This document shows, piece by piece, positions 10,966 through 22,130 of a stretch of DNA of 64,000 bases (position 1 is the first letter of the stretch; the number at the start of each line of letters is the position of its first letter). The notes under the pieces are model-generated. The model was not told the origin of the DNA and searched no databases. It saw only the letters and a list, made by a program, of their open reading frames with translations. The translations under genes were made by a program, and so were the position numbers. Source of the DNA: Morchella semilibera (Eukaryota; Ascomycota; Pezizomycetes; Pezizales; Morchellaceae); contig WBVU01000004.1 of NCBI GenBank assembly GCA_009192285.1, positions 4,114,001-4,178,000 on the forward strand, given 5' to 3'.

Positions 10966-11765
10966 TTGAGTGATGGGTGGGCACCGCTCAATACCCTCGT
11001 CATCGTCTCTACGGTTGCCTTCTTCTTGTCTCCCTTCCTGGTACCTATTTTCCATGAGAAGGGAATTAGGAGTGGAGACAAGAGAGGGTGAGCGAGGTGA
11101 GATGATGATGGGGGTTCGGGCATACTGTCGTCTCTACGGTTGCCTTCTTCTTGTCTCCTTTCCTAACCTCTGCCTCTTCAATGGGAAGCAGATTAGCGGT
11201 GGAGACAAGAGAAGGTAAGCGGGGTGAGATGATGGTTGGGGGTTCGGGCATACTCATCATCTCTACGGTTGCCTTCTTCTTGTCTCCCACCCTGGCCTCT
11301 TCCACTTCAATGGGAAGGAGATTAGCAGTGGAGACAAGAGAAGGTAAGCGGGGTGAGATGATGATGGGGATTCAGGCATACTGTCGTCTCTACGGTTGCC
11401 TTCTTCTTGTTTCCACCACTAATCTCCTCCTGCAGTGAGGGATATTAGTAGTGGAGACAAGAGAAGGTGAGCGGGTGAGATGATTATGGGGGTTCGGACA
11501 TACTCGTTGTCTCTACGGTTGCCTTCTTCTTGTTTCCGCTCTGAGTCTGTCTCCTCTTCAATGGAAGCAGATTAGCAGTGGAGACAAGAGAAGATGAGCG
11601 GGGTGAGATGGTGATTGGGGATTCAGGCATACTGTCGTCTCTACGGTTGCCTTCTTCTTGTCTCTTTTTCCTAATACAGACCTCCTCAATGGGAAGGAAA
11701 TTAGGAGTGGAGACAAGAGAAGGTGAGCGTGGTGAGATGACGATGGAGCTCGAGCATGCCCTCAC
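10966..11765. repeat. About 126-bp tandem array, six units, each with inverted arms
   Basis: The phrase TCTCTACGGTTGCCTTCTTC recurs with ACGGTTGCC at 11011, 11136, 11265, 11392, 11515 and 11643 (spacings 125, 129, 127, 123, 128). Within each unit CCTTCTTCTTGTCTCC is followed some 45-60 bp later by GGAGACAAGAGAAGG, nearly its reverse complement, so each unit can fold into a stem-loop. The unit then ends in GGTGAGATGATGATGGGGGTTCGGGCATAC or a variant. Divergence between units is modest. No LTR, ORF or promoter explains it. Confidence 0.88.
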
Positions 11766-13108
11766 AGTGTCAATGTTTGCTATTTTATAATAAGGGTATT
11801 AAGAACAGGAGGGAGCGGGCCCGTGGGATTAATGGCAGAGTTTGAACACTAGGGTCGGCCTTCTCGATGACCCCGTATCCGGGTTCTTCTTTCGTAGTTA
11901 TGGAAGCCGCGGATTCGGGGCGGAAAAGATATCTGGTAAGTCATTGCCCCCCCCCCCCCTTCTTTTTCTCTTTGCTTCACTTCTGCGTTTTATTTTTATT
12001 TTTATTGCAGCTATATAGCTACAGCCTGAGGGAGGTAGTCAGCATAGATAGATATACGAATAAACGCCTTCGTTGTTAACGCGAGGTTTTGTTTTATTTA
12101 TCATGCACTTTGATATTTTTCCCGGCTCCATTACCAGTCTTTTTTTTTTGTTTGTGTGTGCTTCGTTCTTGGATTCCTTATGCTGGGTTTTGGTAATTTG
12201 AGTGAGTCCGAGGAGCCGTTGGATGCAGGTATACATATATACGGTCTCGATCATGGCTGGCTACCTTATTGTATCACCTTGGTTTCTTGTTTTTTCCAAT
12301 CTGTGTCTCGTCTTAGTACTATGTTTGGATTGCCTAATAACCTCGTTGTGTGCGCATGTTCGTGGGTCACGGGATATCACTCGCTCTACTTACTTCCTTG
12401 GCAACGACTATCCCGTGCAACTGGCCGACCGGATATACAAGGGGGAGTGCTTCATTGCGGACATAGTTCTCGCATTGGGGCCCTACGATTTTTTCGGGAT
12501 AGAATAGACGGTTCTTGGGGGTTCCGCGACACGTCTTCACGGCTTCTCACTCGGTTTGGATCAAGGGGTACCAGGCTGTTGATGACTCATGTTCCAATAT
12601 GAGTGTATTGCAAATGGGCACGTGCTGTGTTCTCCTAAACAGGGTCTTGGCGTTTGATGGTGTAACTTTAAGTGACTCATCTCATGGCTAGGTATCATGT
12701 AGGGTGAGTATGCTGTTAAGCATAAGAAGGAGAGGAGGCACTGTCTCTCAATTGAGAAACTATATAATGCTGATTATATCCCTGAGATACATGTATATAT
12801 ATTCCCTGCTAAGGCGGCCATCATCGAGGACCTCTATATTATCGCCATTTATATATAATCTTCCAACTATATTTTTTGTCATAATAGAATGTTTGTAAAG
12901 AAAGCAAGGGGGCCTTTTTTTTTTTTTTTTTTTTTTTTCAAATTCATTGTATATTATTTCCCTATTACTGGCGTACCAAAGTTTGCCGCCACCTACAACT
13001 TACAGGAGCAACAGTACTATATAACCCTGAAACCTTACGATAATTTAAGTAACTGATCCTCTATATACATACATGGCCGTTAACGGCTCCCCAAACAGTC
13101 TCCCTCCT
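11766..13108. other. Gene-free region
   Basis: About 1.3 kb. It contains a C13 run at about 11949-11961 after a GTAAG, a T run at about 12917-12939, and ORFs of 148 and 101 codons near 12156-12602 that I do not recognise. The segment ATCACTCGCTCTAC at 12379 reappears near 61755. Confidence 0.45.
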
Positions 13109-13861
13109 TCACAGCCCTCGAGACTGTCTCTCCATCTTTTCCTTTTTCTTTGCCTTCAGCTTCCTACACTCGGTGTAATAGTGCCCTCTATAAGCCAACC
13201 TCCGCTTCTTGCACCACGAGCATTCCTTCTGGGCCGTGTCACTGAGGAGCTGCTCCCGGGCGTCTTCGTATGTAACGTCCTGGATGATACCGACGACGGA
13301 GCTCATCGACTTTGGCAGAGAGGCGAGGAGGAATGCACCCTTGACTTCATCCGAGGCTGTGACGGATTTGAGGGCTTTTGCAAGGTTGCCATCAGCGGAC
13401 TGGCATTTATGTGCAAGCCTTGTCCAGTTGTTGTGGAAGGCCTGTAAATGGTCTGAGATGGAACCGTCGTCCTCCATCCTCGTGTCTAGTACTGTGCCAA
13501 GGAGGGTGGTGATGGGTAGCTTGCACTCGTAGAGGTCTTTGAGTGCCTTCCATGCAGCGTTTGCGCTGTCGGCGAAGACTACTGTCGGTAGTATATCCTC
13601 AGCGACAGCATATGTTAGGATGGTGTGGGCCTGTGCGTTGATACGTTCCGATTCTTCGTCAAAGGGCTGCTTGATGTCGCCATTCACAACTTTCCACGTA
13701 CCCGTGATATTAAGTACCCGCCTCCATGTTCTTGCCCAAAGGTAATAGTCGCATTCCCCCTTGAGCTTGGGGAAGTTGTCGAGATTTATATCATGCCCAG
13801 CTTTGGTTGTAATGTATAGGGGTCTTCTCCCGGTAGTGCTGGATGAGGAAGCTGCAGACAT
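13109..13861 (-). CDS. Stand-alone Copia-type Gag protein (UBN2 / Retrotran_gag_2-like)
   Basis: An uninterrupted 250-residue ORF. Residues about 28-60 (NFPKLKGECDYYLWARTWRRVL) are the DUF4219-like start of Copia Gag. Residues about 75-205 are the UBN2 capsid-like region (AWKALKDLYE ... LLGTVLDTRMEDDGSISDHLQAFHNNWTRL ... LLASLPKSMSSVVGIIQD, in pieces). A zinc-knuckle-like CSWCKKRR...GHYYTEC follows at Cys214, Cys217, His227, Cys232; spacing CX2CX9HX4C is longer than the canonical CX2CX4HX4C. The tail is Lys-rich. No protease, integrase or reverse transcriptase follows downstream on this strand, and no flanking LTR pair is evident. It is therefore either a recently orphaned retrotransposon fragment or a domesticated gag. 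Confidence 0.85.
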   Translation of the reverse strand: MSAASSSSTTGRRPLYITTKAGHDINLDNFPKLKGECDYYLWARTWRRVLNITGTWKVVNGDIKQPFDEESERINAQAHTILTYAVAEDILPTVVFADSANAAWKALKDLYECKLPITTLLGTVLDTRMEDDGSISDHLQAFHNNWTRLAHKCQSADGNLAKALKSVTASDEVKGAFLLASLPKSMSSVVGIIQDVTYEDAREQLLSDTAQKECSWCKKRRLAYRGHYYTECRKLKAKKKEKMERQSRGL

Positions 13862-14449
13862 GTTAAGAGGTGTAAGTTGGGGGGAGAAAGGGGGGGGGGA
13901 GGGTGTTTAAGAGGGTGAAGGGATTTGAACGTTTGAGCGTTTTGAGGGTATATGCTTGTAATCCAAGAAATAAACCGTTGTGCCACTGAGATACCAATGG
14001 CGATCGAAAAAGCTTGTTGCTCCTTATAAAGTACGATCTTTTTATGACTCATCCCAAATATGTAAATGGCTGTTCTTTATCTCTTATCAAATAAATGATC
14101 TCCCGTATAATTATAAAGTAGCGGTCCCTATTATATTATATGAGGGGAGCAAACAACAGTAAACCCATATATATATATGGGCTCCGCGATGTTATTCTTG
14201 GATCCAGTTATGACTTCGTTGGGCGGCGGTGTCCAATACTTAAATACAAAGGATACATGGGCAGAAATAAACAAAAAACACCAAGACAAAAAAACAAGAA
14301 AACAACCTTTACTCCCCCAAACCCCATAACTGACCATGTCCAGGAACGCCATCAAACTCCAGCCCCCGAGGCACCCTGATACGAGCTATCCACCCGGTTA
14401 GCACCTCCCCAGAAACACAAACGGACAGATCCATACTCACATCCTCACG
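13862..14449. other. Intergenic region
   Basis: 588 bp without a gene. It contains a perfect 18-bp palindrome CCCATATATATATATGGG at 14164-14181. A weak tRNA-like stretch on the minus strand at about 13913-13998 is discussed under rejected items. Confidence 0.45.
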
Positions 14450-15049
14450 TTACTCAACGCCTTCCTGATACTCGGCGGGATTCAGCACCATATCCCTCGT
14501 ACTTGGCGGCCTGATCTCCCTCCTCCTATTTCCAAACCGATCGCACACCTCCTCCAGCGGCACCCCCTCCGGCTTCGGCGGGCTCCTGGCCCTGCCCCAT
14601 CTCCTGCGCCCCTTCTCGGCCTGGATCCTCGCCCTTTCTTTATCGATGTCCCTCTCGCCCTGAGGTAGGAGACGGCGGCACCTAAACCGGTCGGGGATGC
14701 TCGACGTCACCACATCGTAGTTTGGGGGAATTCCAGGCGATAGCTCGGCGGCCGAGGTTACGGGCGGGAGGAGAGACGAGTAGTGCTGGGCGTTAGATGG
14801 GGGGGCTGGCGCGGAAAAAAGAGACCTGTAGTGCTGGTGGTACTGCCGGTGCGATTCGGGCAAAGAGGAGGAACTTGGGGGTTGTGGTTTTTGGCGACTG
14901 GTAGGCTGCCCTAGAGTACCCGCTGCCGCCGCCGCCGCCGCCGCCTCCTCCGCCTCCACCTCCTGATAAGACGGCGGCGCCTCTATTTCGCTGTTGTCTC
15001 GGCCGGCGTCCAACGGATCCACCCTCATGTGTCGTGGGATATCACTCAT
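14450..15049 (-). CDS. Hypothetical PPxY-motif protein
   Basis: Single exon, 199 residues, not assigned to a family. It is low-complexity and probably disordered: a poly-Ala run (about residues 36-43, encoded by GCC/GCG repeats near 14930), Ser/Pro-rich middle and a basic segment GRRRWGRARSPPKPEG. Two PPxY motifs are present, PPSY (25-28) and PPNY (108-111). Such motifs are ligands for WW domains, notably of Rsp5/Nedd4-type ubiquitin ligases and their adaptors; that link is inference. No signal peptide or membrane segment is seen. Codon use is GC-rich and the frame is open throughout, supporting a real gene. Confidence 0.65.
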   Translation of the reverse strand: MSDIPRHMRVDPLDAGRDNSEIEAPPSYQEVEAEEAAAAAAAAGTLGQPTSRQKPQPPSSSSLPESHRQYHQHYRSLFSAPAPPSNAQHYSSLLPPVTSAAELSPGIPPNYDVVTSSIPDRFRCRRLLPQGERDIDKERARIQAEKGRRRWGRARSPPKPEGVPLEEVCDRFGNRRREIRPPSTRDMVLNPAEYQEGVE

Positions 15050-15832
15050 TCTCGCTCTGAGGTACGTGGTAGCTATGTAGTTTGGTAATTATTGCTGTGA
15101 GAGCAGTCAGGTAGTAGTACTACAATATAATGACGACAGCCTTGCTCCAGTTTATATCCCACACACACCGCCGAACCACGTGATACTGGGGCTAGGTGTG
15201 TAGCTTGGCGGACCTTGGCGGTGATACCAAGCCTCCGCCTGATCCACATTCAGGAAGATGGTCGTTCTCTATTGGGTAATGATGGTTGCTTGATCCGCGG
15301 TGGTGGGTCGAGGGTGGTGACGGCATGGTCATCATTCTTGGCTGTGAGGAAACCCGTTTTGACGATAATGGGTGTGTGTGTGTGTGAGGGAAGATGTCAC
15401 TTGGTTTTGAGAGCAAGATAGACGAATATATATTTACAACCTACCCGCAAAAACAAAGGTAGTTTATACCTACACATCACCAATCATCTGTTTCTGCCTT
15501 ATCCAGCGAACCAAATCTCTAGCTCAGCTAGTTCAAACTGTCCTCGGGTCAAGATCCGTATGGATAATGTAAGGCAGACAGGTTATTGGAGCCCGGGATG
15601 TTTGAGTTAAAGTTCGGCTGCGCAAGTTTAAATGTGTCTCAGAATTGCCCGAGTGCATGTGCGCTCAGGCCACACCTAAACGTTTGAGTGTGGCTCAGCA
15701 TATATTTGCATGAAATATCACTCGCAAAGGTATGTCCTGCCTCTCAAACTACCAATATTAAATATTACTAACACTATGGATACAATATACAGCTAACTAC
15801 ATGTCTAAATATTTATAATCAACGGGAACCTT
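15050..15832. other. Intergenic region
   Basis: 783 bp between the start of the PPxY gene and the 3' end of the flavoenzyme gene. A short GT repeat lies near 15369-15386. No gene is supported. Confidence 0.45.
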
Positions 15833-17685
15833 CTAAGCCTCGCACAGAACTCCATCACTCTCTACCCAGTCTTCACTGCCAACACCGGTATGTGCATAAA
15901 ATACCGAGTTGGGATCACGGAGCTTCTTGACAACATAGAGCCCGGGGTAGTGGGACCCGTAGAACGACTGCTGGAAGTTAGGCTCGTTGTAAGCGGCCTC
16001 AGAGAGGTAGGCACCGGCGCCGGGGGTGATTTCCTGGATCTTGGAAAGGTGCTCGGTGACCCAGTAGTCACGGAGGGCTTCAACCTCTTCTGGTGTGGAA
16101 CCGACGGGAACAATGTATCCAGAGATGACATGGAGCCCATTCTGCCTCCATGCAGGGTTGACGGCGTTGAGAGACATCAAAGCGCCGGCCTTGTACTCGG
16201 GCTGAATGCTGAAGCCGACTGCAGTGAGTCCGGTGTTGGTAAGGTCCTGGAGGTACCCCATAACACCCTCGGTGTTCTTCTCAAGAACCTTCCTGGGGAC
16301 GAGACGGGAGATGGTTCCGGACTGGAGACCGGCAGGCTCTGGTCCGAATGAGTAGTACCAAGCATCGTAGAAACCCTTGTACTGGGTGGCAGTCGCGTTG
16401 TAGGTCACTCCAAGGCTCTCGAGGGTGGCGTAGAAGTCCGAGAGAAGGCCGTTGACCTCGCTGACAGTCATATCGGGAGCAAAGATGGGGATACAGCTGA
16501 GGGAAGTGTTGGAAGTCATGTAGTAGGTGTAAATCCCGTTATCGGCTAGGTTTGGAAGAACCTCGTGGAATGCAGTCATGGCCTTCCAGAAGTTTTCGTA
16601 GTTCGAGGAGTTGAAGGTCAATGGCAGAGTGGTCACCGGGATATCTTTCCATGTTCTCACGGTCATGCTAATGACAACAGCGAAGGTTCCACCACCACCA
16701 CCGCGGAGAGCCCAGAAAAGGTCAGGGTTTGTGAGCGGTCCAACCTTCCTGTAAACACCGTCTGCAGTGACAACCTCCATAGCAAGGACCTGGTCTGCAG
16801 CCATACCGTACTTTGAGGAGAGAGGGGAGTGACCACCGCCTTGAATGTATCCACCGATAAAGCCGACAGTCTTCTGCTCACCACCAACAAACATAACACC
16901 CTTAGCGTTGCCCTTGGCGTAGGCTTCCTGAACTTCGATACCGGCGCCGACCTTGGCCGCAGTTCCCCTGTATCCGAGAAGGGGCTCGGAGTATGAGTCG
17001 TAGAATGTTACATCTTTGAGGTTATGGGTCCAGAGAGAAAGGGCACCACGTGCGGTACTCTTGCCCAGGAAATCGTGACCGGTATTTTTAACTACAAGTC
17101 TGATGTTGTTCTTACGGGCAAAGTTGATACCGGCTTGGACATCGGTGTAATCGGTTACCTAAAAAGGTGAGTTAGTAACAAGATTCAAGAACGAATGGCG
17201 TTATCCTACATTAATAGCGTAGCTTGGGTAAAATCCTTGGGTACAGCTAGCACTAGGATCTGCTGTTGGTAGACAAGTGTTATTTGAGAAGAGTGGTGCC
17301 ATAATTGAAGCCGGATCTAAGATGATATATTAATCAATCTCTCCCCCCTAATAGTAGTATTTACTCAATCGGGAATTATTCGCTTACCAGCGACATGCAG
17401 AGAAGCGGACATCCAGTTATCAGTAACGTATGTGCATTTCTCCGCATCATAATCAGGCTCAGACTCGTAACATACGGAAGCCAATGGCACAACTTTGATC
17501 AACCGGCCCGAAATAGTGGTATTCAAGGCCGCCCAATCAGAGTCCGAAGGCCAGGCCGCATCCTGTGGGGAGATTTTGCATGAGGTAGTTGAACGAGGCT
17601 TCTGAACGGCCGCTGCAGAGGTTATATCAAAAAATGCAGCAATGGCACCGAAGAGCAGCGGTGTGCCGACACGGATAAGAACCAT
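15833..17685 (-). CDS. Secreted FAD-linked oxidase (isoamyl alcohol oxidase / berberine bridge-like)
   Basis: Three exons on the minus strand: 17685-17388, 17316-17210, 17158-15833, giving 576 residues. The N-terminus (MVLIRVGTPLLFGAIAAFF) is a likely secretion signal. The mature part has the N-terminal Cys-containing segment of MreA-like enzymes (CYESEPDYDAEKC ... CTQGFYPSYAIN), then a PCMH-type FAD domain with VVKNTGHDFLG (His163, the expected covalent flavin site). It continues with SLWTHN, GGYIQGGGHSPLSSKYG, ADQVLAMEVVTADG and NPDLFWALRGGGGGTFAV. The C-terminus has the BBE signature YLSEAAYNEPNFQQSFYG and YAHTGVGSEDW. It would oxidise an alcohol, sugar or secondary metabolite with O2 outside the cell; the substrate is not predictable. 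Confidence 0.92.
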
Positions 17686-20525
17686 TATGGACTAAATAAC
17701 GAGAGAAATAAAGTTGGAATCTAAATGCCCGTTGCAAGTGATTGAACCGGTTTGCAGTGGATGAGGGAGCTCTCATCAATGTGGAAGATCTCAAAGAATA
17801 TATACTGGTTCTACAAGGCCACGCATATTTCCCACGTGGAGAGGGAGCGGAGGAGCAGGGGTAGTGAATGCCGACCTTGCGACCGCCACATCTACTGCCG
17901 GATTCGCTCCGAGCCCTAAGTCGTACTGCCTGTGGCCAAAGGTAAAAGATAATATTCTCAAGAGAAGCTCAGACAGAGAGGAGAGGCGGCGAGGGTATAG
18001 ATGGTAGTACTGCAGTCTAAGAGCAGAGTAGTACTGACCGGGTGGTATCCACCCTAGTATACCTACATGTACTAATGTAGGTACGCCTGCCCACACCCCT
18101 TGTCGTGAATCTAGTTGCTACCACACCGGTAACGAGTAGATGGTATGGTTCCCCCTGGTAATACTCCATCTGCTAATGCTCAAGTACACTTTTAATTTCG
18201 ATTAACAGGGGCTGTATTGGCTTCATATTTTTCCTACACACCATCGTGAACGGGGCCTCTACTATGTAGACGCCATAAGCGTCACATTATGGTACGACCC
18301 CATCCCCAAATTGTTTTATTTGTGGCGTTCTGGCATGCGTAATGTTCTGCTCTACCTGGAAAGGCCTCTCTGCAATAATGGTACGGAAGATTCAGATGTC
18401 CCGGAACCCGTTGCTTGGAATCTGGAATTAGCTGTTGTTGGTAGATGAGAACATTTAGGACCTGGTCTTTGGAGATCTCCACTGAATGCGCGCATATTCG
18501 CGTGCTTTCGATAACACGGTCGAGGAGGCTGGTGCAGGTAGGTTCAGTACATATAACTACCGCAAAATCTCAGTTCGTTCGGACGGTTGCCAAGGGCGGT
18601 GTTGGCTGTAAAAGGCTCTGATCTCTTCCTTTAAGGGGTGATATTTTTCAGCTCCTCTGCAAAATTGTCCCTTGGCAACCGTCCGAACGAACTGAGATTT
18701 TGCGGTATGTCTCTTGATCACGGTGGGTATTCTAGGGCTGCAATACTTTACTACAAAGTAAATATACAGCAACGTTGCTGTATGTACTCTGGGTGAGTGG
18801 TTACATATATCTTCCAAGGAATCAACCCCCCCCCCGGCCTGCCCCAAAAGATTACCTACCAAAACAAATATGTGAGTACATGTAGCCACACCCCCGCCCT
18901 GCCTGCATGCAGACTCCACTCTTTGAGATGTATGTACCTTAATATTTCACCTGAACATACACTACAGCAGCCTATAACCAGGGTTCCACTTAATTGACGG
19001 GATGTTCCTTCCGAACAGCTTTCATTTTACTTTTTCAGCTTCTCCCCAAGAGGGTGTGAGTATGTACCTTAGGTATAGGGGACCTCTTAACTCTACATCT
19101 ATCCCATTCACAAGCGATATATGGTTATAATTACTGTAGGTACGGTACTCCCCCCATACGTAGTAAATAGTAGGAGGCGCCACCGGCTTTATTCGTCCCG
19201 ATGGCTTGGGCCCTGGTGGCGCTCGTTCGTCCGATGTAGAGTATATGTATGCCGGTACTGCGTGCAGTCCACAGAGTGCGGCAGGTAGATACAGTATGTA
19301 ACATTCCGAGTTCCGAGAAGGTGGGGCAATGACAGCTTGGTACGTTAGTACTATAAACAGCTCTAGTACGGGCAAACAAATGATAAGTCACAACTGCACA
19401 ACTAACTACAGCATCCTACACCATATTTACTGCCCTAGCCCGCTATTGGTACGATAGAGTGCCTACATACCTAGATACCATGGTTAGATTATTATTAAAG
19501 GGCAAGGGAGAGTATGTATGTGTAGGACACCCTTCACCACCGCGAGTCTACTAAGTCCAATATGGCATTCCCAATAGCGATGCTAAGCCCGCTCTCGGAC
19601 CCTGCGGGGGGAAGATGTCTCAGGTCGTTTATATGCATGGAAGCGACACTAGCAAATAGCTGGCTGGCTATATACGCTCTAAGCTACGCGGTGGCTTTTT
19701 CGGTGGATCCGAAATTCTTTCAGGTTGGGATTCTCACTTTTTACATATAGAGTAGCAGGAGGCAGTGATCCTGGTGCCTCAATCTTAGCAATGGGTGTGG
19801 GCAGGTATGTGCTCGTTGTGACCAGCAAGAGAGGGGGAAGGGGGCGTCACGTCAGGCCCACAGAAATGTCTCGAAAAATACGTACAAACCGCAAAAAACA
19901 GTATGTAAGCTATTGTCCAGAAAACCGCTGCTACGTACATACGTACCAATCAAGGATCTATGATTGAGCGCGGTGAGCATCGAAATTAATCCGGGACCCT
20001 TTGGCGCCACTGGAATCTCTTCACGTCCTTCACGATCGAGGCCTTTTATTCATTACGGTAGCTTTTGCCGACTGGCATCCGTGACGGGAGTAGAGTAGTC
20101 GGGCTACGGGAGTGGAATCATGCCATCATGGAGGTTTCTATTAACAAGCATGGTATCAATGTCACGCTATTCCAGCCACTGTCGGTTGAGGCTGTCACTA
20201 GCTGTCTATCAAACAGCCTCCAGCTAGTGTTCTAGAGAGCACTTACTAGACGTCCATACGGCGCCGTTGGAGCCAATGACACATCTATTTGACTTGCATA
20301 CATAATGGAGCGACCCACCGCTTCAAGCATGGTCAACCCCCCAGGAGAATTGTCAACAAAGTAAATTATTCGTATTTACATGAAAAAGAGATCACCCAAT
20401 ATATCTTCCTTCAGACCTAAAGGGGAGGTTTTCTATATCGTAATGAGCTCTTGCTCAAGGATTGCGGGGACAGAAACCAAATTCCCAGCGCAATATATAT
20501 ATATCTGCCAGGCGTTGGCAGCAAA
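17686..20525. other. Gene-free region containing a MITE
   Basis: 2.8 kb without a supported gene. Short ORFs show no family. Apart from the MITE at 18560-18705, it has a C9 run near 18829 and a small interleaved inverted repeat near 20190-20235 (GAGGCTGT / ACAGCCTC and CACTAGCTG / CAGCTAGTG). Confidence 0.5.
18560..18705. mobile_element. MITE with perfect 37-bp terminal inverted repeats and TA target duplication
   Basis: The left end CCGCAAAATCTCAGTTCGTT continues for 37 bp that are repeated without mismatch, inverted, at the right end. The 146-bp element has a 72-bp core with no coding potential and is flanked on both sides by TA (18558-18559, 18706-18707). Size, TIRs and TA duplication point to a non-autonomous Tc1/mariner-superfamily element. 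Identity of the two arms suggests recent insertion or structural constraint. No transposase is present in the window. Confidence 0.9.
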
Positions 20526-22130
20526 TTACACCCGACGCCCACTCTGTATCGTCGAGACACTCTCCCCACGCTCCTCAACATCCACCGTGATATCCATAGT
20601 CTTCGTGATTCCGTCCGGGCCGTAATTGATGATGTGCTCCTCGCTCTCGCTGTCATTCGTCGTGTGCTCGTGTCCACGGCCATGGTGGTGTAAGTTCTCC
20701 TCGTCGGACTTGCGGTACGGTATTGCGATACCATGGCCGTACTGCGGCTCGCTGCTGGCCTTGCCGCTTGCCCCGCCGCTGACGGATCCCAGCGCATACA
20801 TGTTTCCCGACTTCTTTGCCCCGCCGCTGATACCGCTGATACCGCTGCTTCCCGCCTTTGACCGCCCGAAGACGGACGGAAGCAGCAGGCTCATCAGGGG
20901 TTTGAGCGCCGGGAGTGATGCACAGATAATGCCGATGTTGTACTCGATGCAGGACCAATTTGAGAGATCGACGGCATTCCCTGAGGCGGAGAAGAGGGGG
21001 TTTAGTAATTGAAGTAATAATAACAATATGTGGCAGCTAATAAGAAAATTGGATGGGCAAGGCCTTACAAGTCACATCAATTGTCTGGGAAAGGCGGAAC
21101 AAAAGACTAAGGCGGATACAACTCGCGACACATACACTGCACATCAACATCAATCCATATTAGCAAACCTCAGTCGACTCACACCACCCAAACACCCGCC
21201 GTCCCGAGCCAGGGAAAATACTCACAACGCCCCCAGCCCCAAAATGAACGCTAGCGCCAGCTTCTGCGCCAGCGGAAGCTTCAGCCTCCACAGCGTCGGC
21301 AGTGGCAGCGCAAACACAACAAAGTCGTTGATGATGTTTATGACCGCCGTACTCTTGAAGAATCCCATCTGGTCAAAGCACTTTCCGTCCGGGATTGAGG
21401 TGTCGTAGACGAAGGAGACGGGGCGGCACTGGAAGATATCGCCGAACGTCACGGCAACGCCGAAGGCGATCGAGATCACAATCACTATCTTTACGGTCCG
21501 CATGTATTGCGGATTCGGGGAGAGACGGCGGTAAAAGAGGAGGATAGAGAGCTTCGTCAAGAGCAGGATGGGCATGTATAGGATTTGTACAACGAACGAC
21601 ATCTGGATTTCCGCGCCATTGTTAGTATTACATTAATTTCTCGAGGAAGAAATGTTTCGGACGGATACTTGACATGTGTTTTGGTTCTTACCTTGAGGGA
21701 GGGTGCCAATGATAGGTCTGGTGGGGCATCCCACAAGTGAAGTCCTGTTCCGTATCGTGTAGCTGCAAAGATATCATTTCTTAGCCCTTTACGTTCTCAC
21801 GCATACCGAATCCACTGAGACTTCACATACCCATACACCCCAATGTTGTCTCAACCACCGCAAATAGCTGCATATCACGCCCCATTGGTTAGCCAGCTAA
21901 TCCATAAATAGAGGGGGGAAAATATAAAAAATAAAACTTACCATCCCCACCGAAATCGCCAAATCATCCATCCCCCAGAAATGCATAATTTTCGTTCTGG
22001 TGTACACTCTCGCCACCACAATCACAAATGCCACCACCGTCAACCCAATCTGCACACCCAGCAGCTCGGGCACTCTTGTTTCTGGGTTGACATAGTTTGG
22101 AGTCGGGTACGACGTCGTACTATTCGCCAT
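20526..22130 (-). CDS. PTH11-like / fungal rhodopsin-domain integral membrane protein
   Basis: Six exons on the minus strand: 22130-21942, 21867-21831 (37 nt), 21762-21692, 21602-21226, 21136-21069, 20980-20526; 398 residues, all phases consistent. Transmembrane segments begin at VQIGLTVVAFVIVVARV. Family landmarks follow: WGMDDLAISVGM, YGTGLHLWD, the LTKLSILLFYRRL helix, then CRPVSF with GKCFDQMGFFKSTAVINIINDF, LPLPTLWRLKLP and SCIEYNIGIICASLPALKPL. The cytoplasmic tail (about 150 residues) is Gly/Ser-rich then His/Glu/Asp-rich. Members are plasma-membrane proteins, some acting as receptors for surface or host cues in plant pathogens; ligand unknown here. Exon 5 was found by requiring the missing helix between GLGA and NAVDLSNW. 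Confidence 0.9.

Noticed and set aside
10966-11765. CRISPR-like appearance of regularly spaced repeats
   Set aside because: The organism is a fungus, the units are about 126 bp and similar throughout, and there are no unique spacers.
12156-12602. 148-codon ORF in the gene-free region
   Set aside because: Composition and sequence resemble no protein; no splice partners and it is overlapped by another equally open frame.
13913-13998. Possible tRNA on the minus strand (GGTATCTCAGTGG and CGTTCAAATCCC)
   Set aside because: A and B boxes deviate from consensus, spacing would need an intron or long variable arm, and no acceptor stem pairs.
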